A stretch of DNA of 64,000 bases from Vombatus ursinus (GCF_900497805.2 NW_020949602.1:7475632-7539631), one strand, 5' to 3'; counted from the first letter of the stretch, positions 33,266-44,520 are shown. The notes: a model not told the origin generated them from the sequence alone. Numbers and translations are program-made.

Positions 33266-33499
33266 GCTTCTCCATACTGGGAATTTCCCACATTCACAAA
33301 ATCGTAGTCCATCCCCAAGCTCGCATCTATTACTACTCAATCAGACTTTCCAAGGCCATGACATTGCTAAAGTTCCCTCACCTGAGTGTCTGCCTTGTAC
33401 CATTCACAGCCCCAAAGCTAAATTATAATATAAATAATAGCGAAGTACAATTTTAAAAGGAAGGCAAACTCCAGATGTATACACCTTTGCTTTCACCAT

Positions 33500-33640
33500 T
33501 AAATTAGAATTACATGTCTATCAATCATTGGATTGATAGACATATCATCACTTTACAGATGGAGAAACTGAGGTCTGGAGAACATAAGTTACTTTTCCAA
33601 AGCCACGTAGCTCATTAAAGGAAAATCTTAGTTTAAAGAT
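33500..33640 (-). mobile_element. MIR fragment, antisense
   Basis: actttacagatggagaaact, gaggtctggagaacataagt and ccaaagccacgtagctcatt. Confidence 0.65.
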
Positions 33641-33819
33641 TAGTTTGCCTTTCAGGTTGGGGACATCACTCCCTTGGTATCATAACATGTTTGAATATAA
33701 AAGGAATTTAAGAGATCCCTGCAGGCCAAACCCAGGTCACCCCCTCTATGGCACATTGACAAGTGGTTGTCCACCACCCCCTCTCAGACTTTGGCCTGAC
33801 TTACAGCTGAGATAGCCTA

Positions 33820-33996
33820 TGGAGTTTGTCTCCCCCATTAGAATGTGATATGAGTTCCTTGAGGTTAGGGACTGTCTCTACCTTTGTATTTGTATCCCCA
33901 GCACTTAGCAGTGTTTTACATACAATAAGGACATAATAAGTGCTTTTTCATTCATTCATTCATTCATTCATTCATTCATTAATTCATTCGTTCAGT
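33820..33996 (+). mobile_element. L2 3' end with (ATTC)n tail
   Basis: gagttccttgaggttaggga, tgtatccccagcacttagca, then catt repeats from 33950 to 33996. The tail is the L2-type short repeat expanded. Confidence 0.75.
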
Positions 33997-34109
33997 GAGT
34001 ACTTGAATATTTCCAAAAATATAGAGCTCAGTATCTCTGAAGATAGTTATATATATCATTGGACAGTGATAACCATCAGGAAATCATCCATAGTCTCGTA
34101 CATGTATTG

Positions 34110-34605
34110 CTAGAAAAGTCCTAAGAGGCCACCTAGTTCATTATCTTAATTTTACAGATGAGAAAACTGAGGCCAGGAGTACACAATAAAACTGGGGCTA
34201 GAATTCAATACAAGTCCAAAGATCTTTTGATTTTACCATGCTGCCTCCTTATGTCCAGCTGAAACCTGCCTCCTTGTAACAATAATATAATACGTAGGAC
34301 AGTGTATGATATATCTTCTACCTATCTGCTGATTCTGTAGTTGGGCTTTCTCTTCTTAATATTACTTGGATTATTCACATACAACACTTAAGCTGTGGAC
34401 AGATGACATCCTAGTTACACTGCACAGAAGGCAAGCCTTGGTAACACAGCAGTAAATGACTGGGAAGAGAACGTAGAGGTTATTGTGACCAGTTTCCTCA
34501 ATTATAGAAACCACCATCTTCTTTGGGTGATAAGTGAGCTGCCCAAAGGTAGATTCAAAATCCAGTGCTTTTCACACTCTACTGTGATGTTTCCTGCAGT
34601 AGCAT
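34110..34605 (-). mobile_element. Two MIR copies, antisense
   Basis: 34115-34255: ttttacagatgagaaaactg, gaggccaggagtacacaata, ttttaccatgctgcctcctt. 34465-34605: gggaagagaacgtagaggtt, accagtttcctcaattatag, tgcccaaaggtagattcaaa. Both are worn. Confidence 0.6.
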
Positions 34606-35399
34606 ATACCCATCAGTAGGGACTATCCTTCCTTCCTCTAGACCAAAGAGAAGATTCTTTGCTAAAATTCACTGTGGGATCTCCTCCTTGGGAAGGGTAG
34701 CAATGGTTAACTGGTGGTTGATTCCATGATACTCGTCCAAGATCCCTAACACCGCATTCATCGTGTCACCATCATCTTACTGCTAGTGGACGACTCTATC
34801 TTTGGTGTCTTTCTCTGGGAACAGGAAGCCTTCGCCTCCCCTCCATAAATGCATGATGAAAAAGACCATATGCTGTTATATATCAACATAAATTTCCCAA
34901 ACAAATGTTCATATCTTTGCAGACATGAGGCTTCTGTTTCCCCATTGCCAGCAGTTAGATAATATTTTTGTGCAGGCATACGGTAGGAAGACCTAGTTAC
35001 CTTCACTCTCTTCTACTTTGGGCTCACTGCCAACTTGTGTTTCCTGCTCTCCCAAACCAACAGGGGCCTGAGCACATGCCGTTTGGACAAGGAGGCACGC
35101 ACCTTTGAGGCTGCTGACTTGGAGACTCCAAAGGAACTTCTCCTCTATCACAGACATAACAGCTTCTCATAAATATTCCAGCCCTTTACTGCTACACCAG
35201 GCTAGGCCAGGGATGGAGGAACTTCTTACATGGCAAACTCAGAGGAAGGCAGCAAGTTCTTTTTTAGCCCAGAGGCTCCTGCTAGGCTTCACCACAGCTC
35301 TGACACTTTCTTGACCTTGACCCAATTTAATCACTCAATCACCCAATACAACGAAGTGGCCACTCTTCACAAGCCATTGTACTAAGTGCTGGGAGTAGG
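34606..35399. other. Unassigned sequence, about 0.8 kb
   Basis: No gene or repeat recognised. Frames at 34758-35006 (minus) and 35105-35314 (plus) show no domain. Confidence 0.4.
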
Positions 35400-35705
35400 A
35401 AGAGGATCACAGAATGGGAGCTAGAAAGGACCTTAGAGGGCCTTCTTGGTTTTCATTTTCCTTTAATGTTTCTGTCCCAATGAGTCCAACTCCCTCTTTT
35501 ACAGAAGAGGAAATAGCCTCAGAGTTTAGTGATTTGTCCAAGGTCACACAGGGATTAAGTAGCAGCTAAAGTTTAATTTCATTTAGGAAGTGTTTATTAA
35601 GTCCCTGCTCTGTTAAGTGCTGAGAATACAAAGATAAACATAAAACTGTCCCTGCCCTCAAGGAGCTTACATTCTACTGGGATGAAGTAACACGTGAATA
35701 GGTAA
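35400..35705. mobile_element. MIR (antisense) followed by family O lead
   Basis: 35405-35570: cacagaatgggagctagaaa, tttacagaagaggaaatagc, tttgtccaaggtcacacagg. 35575-35705: gaagtgtttattaagtccct, ccctgcccttcaagg-type block (ccctcaaggagcttacattc). Confidence 0.65.
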
Positions 35706-35961
35706 GTGGGAAGCTAGGTTTCAGCATCAGTGGACAGAGCTCCAGGCCTGGAATCAGAGGGACCTGAGTTCAATTCCCATCTCAGACATTTACTAGCTGT
35801 GTGGCCCTGCACAAGTCACTCAACCCTGTTTGCCTCAGTTTCTCCATCTGTAAAACAAGCCTGAGAAGGAAATGGCAAACCATTCCAGTGTCTTTGCCAA
35901 AAAAAAAAAAAACAAAGGAGGTCACAAAGAGTCAGACATAACTGAAAAAACAAAACAACAA
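35706..35961 (+). mobile_element. SINE-W with RTE-like tail, inside family O
   Basis: gctccaggcctggaatcaga, ctagctgtgtggccctgcac, gaaggaaatggcaaaccatt, ggtcacaaagagtcagacat, ending actgaaaaaacaaaacaaca. The interruption of family O at 35705 dates the SINE as younger. Confidence 0.88.
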
Positions 35962-36269
35962 GATCAGTGAATGCACAATCTATGCAAAATAAATTTCTGT
36001 GGGGCATACGGAGGACACAAATTACCAATGGTATATAAAATTGTAGGCTGTGGCACTTGACTTGAGTGCTGAAGGAAACCAGGGATTTCCAGAGATGGAA
36101 GTGAAGGGGGTATGCATTTCCCACATGGAGGATGTCCTATTCAAAAACATGCAGGCAAGAAATGGAGTGTCATTGATGGGGAGTAACAGAGTAGAGCCAA
36201 GTTATCAATCAATCCATCGATGAATTCAGGTCCTCTACCTCCACCCCTACTATGTCATACTATTGAATG

Positions 36270-36440
36270 TCTATGGCATTCAGTGATTTACTGAGTCTTT
36301 TCCCATTATCACCCTGTGAGGCAGGTTGTACATGTATTATAACCCCAATACTCCAGATGAGGGAAATTGAGTCTCAGACAGGTGAGGTGATTTACCCAAG
36401 ATCATGCAACTATTAAGTACCTGAGGCAGTATTTGAGGGA
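36270..36440 (-). mobile_element. MIR/SINE, antisense
   Basis: ccctgtgaggcaggttgtac, agatgagggaaattgagtct, gatttacccaagatcatgca. Confidence 0.6.
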
Positions 36441-36514
36441 AGGGGGGGAGAGAGACAGACAGAGAGTCAGAGAAAGACTGTAAAAGATAGAGATTTATGT
36501 TAAATATTTTAACA

Positions 36515-36660
36515 TCATTACTGAAACACTTTTTGAGCATTTCCCACATATAAGGCATTAGATTAGGTACAGGAGATACAGTACACTTTATCTCTGTCAT
36601 TAAGGGATTTACAATGACATAAGGGAGACAGAACACATACAAAAACATAAAAAGGCAACC
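36515..36660 (+). repeat. Family O repeat, 5' part
   Basis: actttttgagcatttcccac, ggtacaggagatacagtaca, ttaagggatttacaatgaca in family O order. Confidence 0.5.
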
Positions 36661-36889
36661 AACTAAGGTCCCATTCAGCTCTAACAATTCTTCCTTGGTG
36701 ATGTAACAGTTCATCCTCAGAGGCTTCTCTGCCCTTTAATATTCTAGGACATACATCTTCTGAATCCCCGAATCTTAGTTGTAAGGGACCTGGGAAGGCA
36801 TTGAGTCCTACCTGGACCTGACCAAGAATCCCATCCCCCTCCATATAACATCTGACAAGGGGTCATCGAGGCAGCCATTGCTTTTAAGA

Positions 36890-37085
36890 CCTTTAGGTGG
36901 CAGAGTGGGAAAAGTTCTAGACTTGAAGATGGAGAATTGTGAGCTCAACTTCTATCTCAGACGTTTACTAGCTACGTGATCTCAGTCCCTTAATATCCTT
37001 AAGCCTCAGGCTTACCATCTGTAAAATGGGAAAGGAGTGGACTCATTGCTGTCTAAGGCCCTTTCCAGTTCTAAATCTCTGAGGA
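36890..37085 (+). mobile_element. MIR-type SINE
   Basis: gtggcagagtgggaaaagtt, cgtttactagctacgtgatc, ccatctgtaaaatgggaaag and the 3' end ccctttccagttctaaatct. Confidence 0.75.
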
Positions 37086-37574
37086 GCCAACACAGAACAT
37101 TCTTTATCCCTTCTAGTTCAAACATTGTGTGTTCTAGCCTGCCCAGCTCCTAATCCCATGTTGTTAACTGATAAGTAGCCACTGAGTGGACAATTTCATG
37201 CACTTCAGAAGAGGAAATGTTCAGCCGGAATCCTATGAAACTAAGGGTGGAGTATCTTGGAGAGGCCTTAAAGTCACATTGTGTTTTATCAAAAATTTAA
37301 AAATATGTGTAGTTCAGCAACAACAAACACAATGGGATTTTATGTTCTATAAACCTTCAGTCAAACATGTAATAGCAAAGATGGGGTCTTCAGTAGAATA
37401 TAATTTAACAAAAAAATTGCCTACTCTCTTCTAATACCTTCATCAGGGATCTCCTACATGCAAATTATTCTAAGTAAGATTTTATGAGAAAAGAATGAGA
37501 AAATAGGAATACTACAAAAGTTGGTGGTTACTGATATTTTCTTTATCACTTGACTTTTTAAAAATTAACTTATT
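37086..37574. other. Unassigned sequence
   Basis: No gene or repeat recognised; the plus frame 37186-37434 has no recognisable domain. Confidence 0.35.
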
Positions 37575-38254
37575 TTGATTTATCAACAACCACTTCCATA
37601 AACTTCTGAGTTTTAAATTTTCCTCCCCCTCCCTCCCCACCTCCCTCCCCAAGATGGTATGCAATCTGATATAGGCTATATATATACATTCTTATTAAAC
37701 ATATTTTCACATTAGTGATGTTGTAAGTAAGAATTAGAACCAATAGGAGGAACCACAAGAAAAAGGAAACAAAACACAACAGAAGAAAAAAATAGCAAAT
37801 AGTATGCTTCGATCTGCGTTCAAACTCCATAGTTCTTTCTTTGGATGTGGATAACATTTTCCATCATGAGGCTTCTGAAGATGTCTTAGATCCTTGTATT
37901 GCTGAGAAGGGTTAAGTCTATCAATATTAATCGTCGCACAACATGGCTGTTACTGTGTACAATGTTCTCCTGGCTCTGCTCACTTCACTCAGCATCAGAC
38001 CATACAAGTCTTTCCAGGTTTTTCTGAAATCTGCATGTTCATCATGTATTTATAGCAGAATAGTATTCCATGACATTCATATACCACAACTTGTTCAGCC
38101 ATTCCCCAATTGATGGGCATCCTCTCAATTTCCATTTCTTTGCCACCACAGAAAGAGCTGCTATAAATATTTTTGTACATGTGGGTCCTTTTCCCATTGG
38201 TATGATCTCTTTGGGATATAATCCTAGAAGTGCTATTGCTGGGTCAAGGCCCTT
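37575..38254 (-). mobile_element. L1 LINE 3' end, antisense
   Basis: Reverse complement gives the ORF2 C-terminus (antisense text ccccaattgatgggcatcct, tttctttgccaccacagaaa, atgatctctttgggatataa) and the marsupial L1 3' UTR (antisense tttggatgtggataacattt, ttctcctggctctgctcact). It is 5'-truncated at about 38254. Overlapping small frames are L1 shadows. Confidence 0.88.
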
Positions 38255-38274
38255 TTTTTTTTAAATTCAGAATA

Positions 38275-38460
38275 TTTATGTCTGTTCAAATTCTGTCTCA
38301 GATACTTACCAGCTGGGTGACCCTGAAGCAAGCCACAGCCTCTCTCTGACTCAGTTTCTTCAAGTATAAAATGAGGATAATAATAGCACCTACTTTCTAG
38401 GGTTGTTATGAGGATCAAATACAATAACATGTGCAAAGTATTCTGGGAATATTAAGGTGT
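38275..38460 (+). mobile_element. SINE-W/MIR-like 3' part
   Basis: tcagatacttaccagctggg, gactcagtttcttcaagtat, tctagggttgttatgaggat. The 5' head is missing, lost at the junction with the L1. Confidence 0.75.
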
Positions 38461-38513
38461 TTTATGTGCATGTGTGTACATACATATATGTGTGTGTATT
38501 TGCTGTGGGCTTG

Positions 38514-38523
38514 NNNNNNNNNN
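38514..38523. other. Assembly gap (10 N)
   Basis: Ten N lie between a TG-rich microsatellite (38465-38505) and a TCC-rich tract (38524-38610). Ten N is commonly a placeholder, so the real length is unknown. Frames running through it are meaningless. Confidence 0.95.
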
Positions 38524-38610
38524 TCTTCCTCTTTTTCTCCTTCTCTTCCTCCTCTGCCTCCTCTTGTTGCTGTTTCCCTTCTCCCTCTTCTTTCCGTCCT
38601 TCCTTTTCTT
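38524..38610. repeat. (TCC/TTC)n pyrimidine-rich tract
   Basis: Almost pure pyrimidine strand made of TCT, TCC and CTT units. Confidence 0.8.
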
Positions 38611-38914
38611 CAGATGTGTTGGTGTTGATTAGACTGCGCTGGGTGAAGGTGAACTGAGAACTAGCTAATTAGCAATCTTTCAAAAAACAACTGTTTATTT
38701 CCCAGTGAAACCTGCATATTAGCTTCCTAACTGTTTCTATTTGCGTGATATGTTTCTATAGTCTGTTCTAATCATTCACAATTTTTTTCTCTTAGTATTC
38801 CCTTTTCTACGTGGAAATAAACTACCTATTTCATGGCTGATTCATGTTTGGACATTGTGTACCATTTTCATTTTTATTTTCACTCCATTTGGGGGAGAGC
38901 CCTTAGACTTCAAG
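38611..38914. other. Unassigned sequence
   Basis: No gene or repeat recognised. Confidence 0.35.
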
Positions 38915-39165
38915 CTTTAGTAATAACAATAATATTCGCTATGTACCAGGATTTGCCAAGTGCTTTGCAAATATTATCCCATGTGATACCCACAACAACC
39001 CCAGGGGGGAGGTGCTATTATTGTCCCTATTTTACAGATGAAAAACCTAAGACAAACAGAGGTAAGTGACTTGCCCAGGATCATACAGCTAGGAAGTGTG
39101 CTCTGTGTGCTCTGTTCACTAAGGCCCTGTGCTCTGTTCACTAAGCCACCTAACTACATTTAATT
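38915..39165 (-). mobile_element. SINE-W, antisense, with 22-bp internal duplication
   Basis: taataacaataatattcgct, aagtgctttgcaaatattat, acttgcccaggatcatacag, head aagccacctaactac. Near the 5' end an 18-base run (tgtgctctgttcactaag) occurs twice at 39106 and 39128. Confidence 0.85.
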
Positions 39166-39924
39166 TTCATAATTAATTTTCTATCCCATACTAGTATCAC
39201 TTTAAATAGCAACATCTTTGGAGTAGCTGGAGTGATAATAAAGAGCTTTTGAATGTAAAAATTGGGAGGCCCACTTCTACTCCTGAGAAGCCAATCAAAG
39301 CCAGAGCCATTAATTCAGGGCCAATCTCCATGGCTGGTCAAGGACAGAGATTGGCACAGACAGCCAGCCCCTGGGAACAGAACCTCTTTGGATCTATTGA
39401 GTTCTCAGTTGGGCAGTGCTTGGCTAATCCACGTGTGATGTTTGAATGCCCCTTCTGAGCACGGAAGGACAAGATGCCCAGGTGTCCCATGAAGTGATAT
39501 TTCTTGCAGCTTTGGGATTCATGATAAAAAAAGCAATCCCAATAACTCCCTGATCTGTTCCCCCAAAAAGAACCTATCAGCCAACTTCCTCTGTCAAAGG
39601 GAGGATGTCAAGATTGATACCGTCCATTTCCCCGAGTATTTTGGCCACTAGTTAGTCACCAGACAACGATCTCACATTTGATTACTGGCAGTTCAATTAC
39701 TATTTAGCTAAATGAAAGAGCAGTCTAAGAACTTGGTGACTAGTAACATCTCACTGTTTTGCTTCCTATCTTTCTTCCAGCATCACTGCGAGAGCAGAAG
39801 CAGCTCCTTGGGATTGGAGATGAATTTACGTATTTTCCTTATTCCATAGATTGCTTTGGCAAACAAACTCTTCCCCAATGCCCACTGCACTGATCATTCT
39901 ATCCCATCCCATCCCATTTGATTC
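39166..39924. other. Unassigned sequence, about 0.75 kb
   Basis: No repeat or gene recognised; a few (ATCCC)n units at 39899-39917. Confidence 0.4.
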
Positions 39925-40165
39925 CACAAGCATGGAGTCAGGAAGATCTGAGTTTAAGTCTGCCCTTGGACACTTAGTAGCTGTGAGACCCTGGGCAAGT
40001 CACTTAACCTCTGTTTGCCTTAGTTTCCTCATCTGCAAAATGGGGACAATAATAAAACCTACCTCCCAGGATTGTTGTGAGGATCAAATGAGATAATAAT
40101 TGTAAAGCTTAGCACAGTGCTTGGCACATTGTGAGCACTATATAAATGTTAGCTATTTATCAGCA
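39925..40165 (+). mobile_element. SINE-W with MIR-like tail
   Basis: gcatggagtcaggaagatct, ctgggcaagtcacttaacct, cccaggattgttgtgaggat, tgcttggcacattgtgagca, atataaatgttagcta. The first bases of the head are lost. Confidence 0.85.
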
Positions 40166-40224
40166 TCATCATATTGTTCTGCAAGCCTTCAAACACTATA
40201 TAAATGCTGGCTCTTATTACCTTT

Positions 40225-40410
40225 TTTTTAATCTTTTTGGTGAGGCAGGGTCACACAGCTAGTAAGTGTCCAGTCCACCATCTAGCTGTCCCTGGCTACT
40301 ATTACTTGGTCAAGTTACTTACTCTGACTGAGTCTCAGTTTGAAAATAAGGCATTTAGAGTATATGGCTTCTGAGGTCCATTTTGGCTCTAAAGCTTTGG
40401 TCCTTTGATT
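40225..40410. mobile_element. Short SINE-W (antisense) in a MIR (sense)
   Basis: 40225-40300 is a small antisense SINE piece (gcagggtcacacagctagta, ccaccatctagctgtcc). 40300-40410 is sense MIR (ttggtcaagttacttactct, gtctcagtttgaaaataagg, gaggtccattttggctctaa). Confidence 0.6.
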
Positions 40411-40479
40411 AGACAATAAGCATACAAAGGCATAAAAACAGCAACAACAACATTTTCTGTTCTCCAGAATCATAAATTC

Positions 40480-40680
40480 TTTTGGGGGAAACCATACTCA
40501 GATAAATAAATACAAGGTATGTGCAAAATGAATGCTGAATAATTTTAGGGAGGAGAGCACTAACTCCTGGGAAAATCAGAAAAGGTCTCTTCCGTGTAGG
40601 AGGTAACATAAACTGAGCTTTGAAGAGAGATAGGGACTGCAAGAACCAGAGGTGAGGAGGAAGAGAATTCTAGCAATGAA
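40480..40680 (+). repeat. Family O repeat, internal part
   Basis: gcactaactcctgggaaaat, gtctcttccgtgtaggaggt, aactgagctttgaagagaga: matches the interior of family O (shortened trail of the 'cctgtagaaggtggga' block). Confidence 0.5.
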
Positions 40681-40783
40681 ATTACTATTAATCTCTCCAC
40701 ACATAGCCGGTTGGTTCTAGGAAATCCAGCATAGTTTATTCTTGAAACCATACTCAAAGTCATCCTAGCATGGTAGAATCTTC

Positions 40784-40953
40784 TTTTTGTATATTTTAAT
40801 TTTTTTAAATTTTTGTTTTTGTGAGGCAATGGGGTTAAGTGACTTGCCCAGGATCACACAGCTAGTGAGTTTTATGTGTCTGAGGCTGGATTTGAACTAG
40901 GGTCTTCCTGACTCCAAGACCAGTGATCTATCTACTGCGCCACCCAGCTGCCC
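40784..40953 (-). mobile_element. Young SINE-W with perfect 19-bp target duplication
   Basis: Antisense SINE-W: A-tail side tttttttaaatttttgtttt, ggttaagtgacttgcccagg, ctgactccaagaccagtgat, head cgccacccagctgcccc. The flanks ctagcatggtagaatcttc at 40765-40783 and 40954-40972 are identical over 19 bases, the hallmark of L1-type target-primed insertion. It is the least worn insertion in the window. Confidence 0.96.
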
Positions 40954-41084
40954 CTAGCATGGTAGAATCTTCAAAGGCTTCAGTGTTTCTTGATGGACTG
41001 ACTACTGGCATAGCCCTTAGGGAGAGAGGTGATTCCATACAATGAAATAAATATTGAATTTGAAATCCTAGAATTTCAGAATTT

Positions 41085-41225
41085 TGGAATCTGTGGCATA
41101 TTGGCGAAGTCCCATCATTCTCTGGCCTTAATATGCTAATCTGAAGAATGACAGCATTAGATTAGGTGGCCTCTCAGTCCATTTCAGCTTGAAATCTGTG
41201 ACCTCATGATCCTATGAACTAGATG
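41085..41225 (+). mobile_element. MIR 3' part
   Basis: ctctggccttaatatgctaa, tagattaggtggcctctcag, cagcttgaaatctgtgacct: sense MIR 3' half. Confidence 0.6.
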
Positions 41226-41261
41226 CCATGATGAGATTTTGGAGTAAGATTTTTGTGGATC

Positions 41262-41338
41262 TATCTCTTTCTCTCTGTCTCTCTGTCTCTGTCTCTCTGT
41301 CTCTCTCTGTCTCTGTCTCTGTCTCTGTCTCTCTCTAA
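41262..41338. repeat. (TCTCTG)n microsatellite
   Basis: CT units with regular G interruptions. Confidence 0.92.
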
Positions 41339-41409
41339 CTGGAAATATTCCCCAAAGTCTACATGCTTGCTAGTCCACATTAATATGTCTCTCTCCCAAT
41401 ATTTTTAGG

Positions 41410-42025
41410 CAGAATTATCTGTTTATTGATTGAGGTTCAGCCTACTAACCTCATTGGAGTGTGTGAGGTGTTCAAGGAGGGATAGCAGTTCTGACGAGAG
41501 GGCTTGCTGAGTCCTTTTTAGGACTGGTCATCCACCTCTGGCGTCCCCCTGATGCTTGCCTCTCACCTGTGGCTCCAAGAAGCTGTAGCATGCACAGTGG
41601 CCACACCCTGGTAAAACCATCTCAGCAGATGGGCTAAACCATGTTGAGGGTAACAGATGGGCCTCAAATCCATCGGTGAATTAGGGGATTGTCTACTCCA
41701 AACATGTGAAGACTTACCCTGCCAGAATGGGCAGGTGAGACCAATTTGTTCCAATAACCATGAAGGCAGTTGAAGCAAGTACTATGGAAAGCTTAGGGTT
41801 TGGTCAGGCATCAAAGACACCAAGGTCATCCACCACATCCTGGGCCATCACCAGTCATCTTTACTTATGTCGTGCCACTGGAAGTCAATGATTCTGGAAG
41901 AGAGAGTGAGGCTGATGACTTTGTGCAACTCTGTCTCACTTAAATCCGATTCACCCTTGAGTCAGGACATTGCCTGTGATGTCACTGGTCCTCTTCAAAA
42001 ACAAAGGACAAACAAACAAAAACAA
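41410..42025 (+). mobile_element. Unassigned marsupial dispersed repeat, possibly RTE-related
   Basis: Recognisable blocks ctgtagcatgcacagtggcc, aaaccatctcagcagatggg, cacatcctgggccatcacca, agagtgaggctgatgacttt, and a 3' end ctcttcaaaaacaaaggaca followed by an AAAC-rich tail. I recall this text as a dispersed repeat in marsupials; the tail resembles that of RTE-type LINEs. No frame is open. Confidence 0.45.
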
Positions 42026-42319
42026 CTACCCTCATTAAACTTTGAATAGAAGATACAAAGTTAGGGGCTGGAAAGTGGAAAAGGAAATCAGTTGCATCCT
42101 TGTGTCCCATCTTAAAAAAGTGTTACTCATTGAAGCTTTATGGAAGAATTCCAATACAGGGTTTTGAGGTGGGGAAATGCCTTTAATAAATAAATCAATA
42201 AGCAATTATTTAACACTCATTGTGTATTGCCTTTAATAGTACCACCTCAGAGGAAAACCAAAAAGGTGTAGTTGGGAGTGCAGTAGTGTGGACATGATAT
42301 GGACAGTGGTATGCTGTTT

Positions 42320-42680
42320 CTAGGATGAGGAAATTGCCAGGTACAGTGGAAAATGCTAGAATTAGCACCAGAGGCCCTAGATCAAAATCTTCCTTGGTCA
42401 TTGGACTCCACGTGGGACCTTGAGACCATTAGATTAGATGATGATTGAGGTATTTTCATGTTCTAGAGTATTATCTCATGATTTATCTGGGCCTCAGTTT
42501 CCTCCTTTTTAAAATAAGAAGGATGTAATACATGGACTCTAATTTTCCTTCCAGGTCTCTATCTATGATCTTATAACCTCTCTTTGCCTCGGTTTCCTAA
42601 CCTGAAGAAAGAGAAGGATGCACTGGATGACCTCTGAGGTCCCTTCCAGACACAAATCTATGAATGTTCACTCTGTCAGA
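42320..42680 (+). mobile_element. Two MIR fragments in a row
   Basis: 42340-42500: accagaggccctagatcaaa, ttatctgggcctcagtttcc. 42580-42660: cctctttgcctcggtttcct, ggatgacctctgaggtccct. Both sense and worn. Confidence 0.6.
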
Positions 42681-43774
42681 CAGAGAGAAAAAAGCCATGC
42701 ATAGGAATGTTAAATGAATGGAACAGAGCATAAGGAGAAAATTAGGACTGCTGGTTGAATCACATGAATCATAAGTGGAGAAAAAAAAGAAGGAATAATT
42801 AAAAAAAAAAACCTCCCACGACAAAGAAGACAGTCTGCTCAAGCAACAGCAGGAACTTGAGGAAATCTTGAAAGACGACCAGCTGCTTCTCAGACTATTG
42901 TCAAAAAGAAAGAAAGAAAGAAAAATGATGGGCAGAGAGTGAATTGACAGGAATCTGTCTGACTCTCGGGCTGGGGTGGGGGGGGGCAGAAAAGGAGAAA
43001 GAAGTGACATTTGGAGGATGAAAAAGAAACTAAAGTAAACTATATTGGGAAACAGCCCTGAACAGATGTAGAATCGTGAACAAAGTGCCTATACATGGGC
43101 CCATGGTCTGCTGTACAGACTCCCGGGATCGATCCAAGCCAAACTTGGCAGAGGGGACCCTGGGGAGAGCCAAGAGGTTCTGTTCCCAGCTCTGCCACTC
43201 ACCCAACTCCTGATCTGCAGCCGCCGTCTCCATGGGGGGGGGGATACTAACTTGCCTCCTTGCTATTGTCTACCTTTTTCCTTTCCTTCACAAAGATGGT
43301 GTGAGGATTAACAGAAACATCTCTCCGAAGAGAGCGAGGTGCAAGGTACATGCCAGGTAGCACAGGGCTGCATCCTGTCTCTCATCAGCTGACAAAGTAC
43401 TGGCAAACTGAGTGTAACCTTCTCCCCAGGTCCCTGGAGGTGTTGAGTCCTTAGATGTGAAGTGTGTCTGTTCGGGGGGGGAGAAAGACAGCACTATTGG
43501 AGCAGAGGAAGTCTTGGAGGTGTTGATCAGGTCTTCACACTACCACAGAACAAGCAGACCGAGACACAGAAGAGCCCCAGAGCTGTTGGGCAGAGGCAAG
43601 CACTCTCACTGATCAACCAGAGGTGGGGAAAGAAGCCACCTCATTGACATTCCCTGTTAAACTCATGGGAAGACAGGATGAGAAGACAAATGTCACTGCA
43701 TATGTCTAGGGGTTTTTTGTTTTCTTGTTTTGTGCAGGGGCAGGGGTAGTAGTCTCTAGTTGTATATTCTCAGG
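42681..43774. other. Unassigned sequence, about 1.1 kb
   Basis: Purine-rich at 42760-42930. The 137-codon minus frame at 42597-43010 is Ser/Phe-rich because it reads that purine tract backwards; I see no domain. No repeat family recognised. Confidence 0.45.
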
Positions 43775-43930
43775 ACAGAATCATAAAATCTCAGAGCTTG
43801 AAAAAGCCTCTGAAGTCATCTTCTCCTATGCCCTCATTTTACAATTAAGGAAACTGAGGCTAAGCGAATTTAAATGCAGAAACTGGATTTGAACTCAAGT
43901 CCTCTAATTCCTAATTCAGCACTCTCTTAG
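43775..43930 (-). mobile_element. MIR SINE, antisense
   Basis: atcataaaatctcagagctt, tttacaattaaggaaactga, ggatttgaactcaagtcctc. Confidence 0.8.
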
Positions 43931-44319
43931 AAGAAGTAGCCAATTAATAATGTCGATGATCCAACCAAAATTTCTGAACCATCATCCTGAGAGACTATTT
44001 TTTCTTTTTAAAAAAAAAAGGAAATTCAGCTTTCTAAGTTATATAGTGAAACAAAACCAAAGATTAATAAAATTTTGCCAAGTAGGTATCAGGATAAAGA
44101 AGGATCCTTTGCAATTAATGCATTGTATACACCTGGGAGTGGCTAATAGGACTTTTTAGCAGTTCAGCCTTTTTGGTTGCCCAAACTTTCCATTCAGAAA
44201 TATTGTTTCATATAATTATAGATGCACAGATTTGAATGAACCCTCAAAGATCTTTGAGTCCATCCTGTAATAAAACAGGAATTCCCTCTGCCACAAAAAG
44301 ACATGGTCATGAAGCCTCT
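43931..44319. other. Unassigned sequence
   Basis: No gene or repeat recognised. Confidence 0.35.
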
Positions 44320-44520
44320 AATTGAAGCTCTGGGTCTGTCTCTTCATCTGCAAAATGAGATTGTTAGTGGTATATAGCTCACAAACTTGTTGTGAGGGTG
44401 TAATGGTAAGTGTGATTTATCATCTTCATCTTTGTCATCATCATCATCACCACCACCACCATCACCACCATCATCATCATCATCATCATCGTCATTATCA
44501 TCATCATCACCATCTCATCT
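44320..44520 (+). mobile_element. SINE 3' part with (ATC)n/(ACC)n tail
   Basis: tctcttcatctgcaaaatga, ttgttgtgagggtgtaatgg, then about 90 bases of CAT, CAC and TCA units. The poly-His frame across it is a translation of the tail. Confidence 0.75.

Noticed and set aside
36337-36714. 125-codon minus frame with hydrophobic stretches
   Set aside because: Spans a MIR copy and a family O copy; a chance frame over repeats.
38431-38657. Frames of 65-66 codons crossing the N gap
   Set aside because: They contain unknown residues and read microsatellite sequence on both sides.
42597-43010. 137-codon open frame on the minus strand, the longest in the window
   Set aside because: It is Ser/Phe/Leu-rich because it reads a purine-rich tract backwards, has a MIR fragment at one end, and shows no domain or conserved motif.
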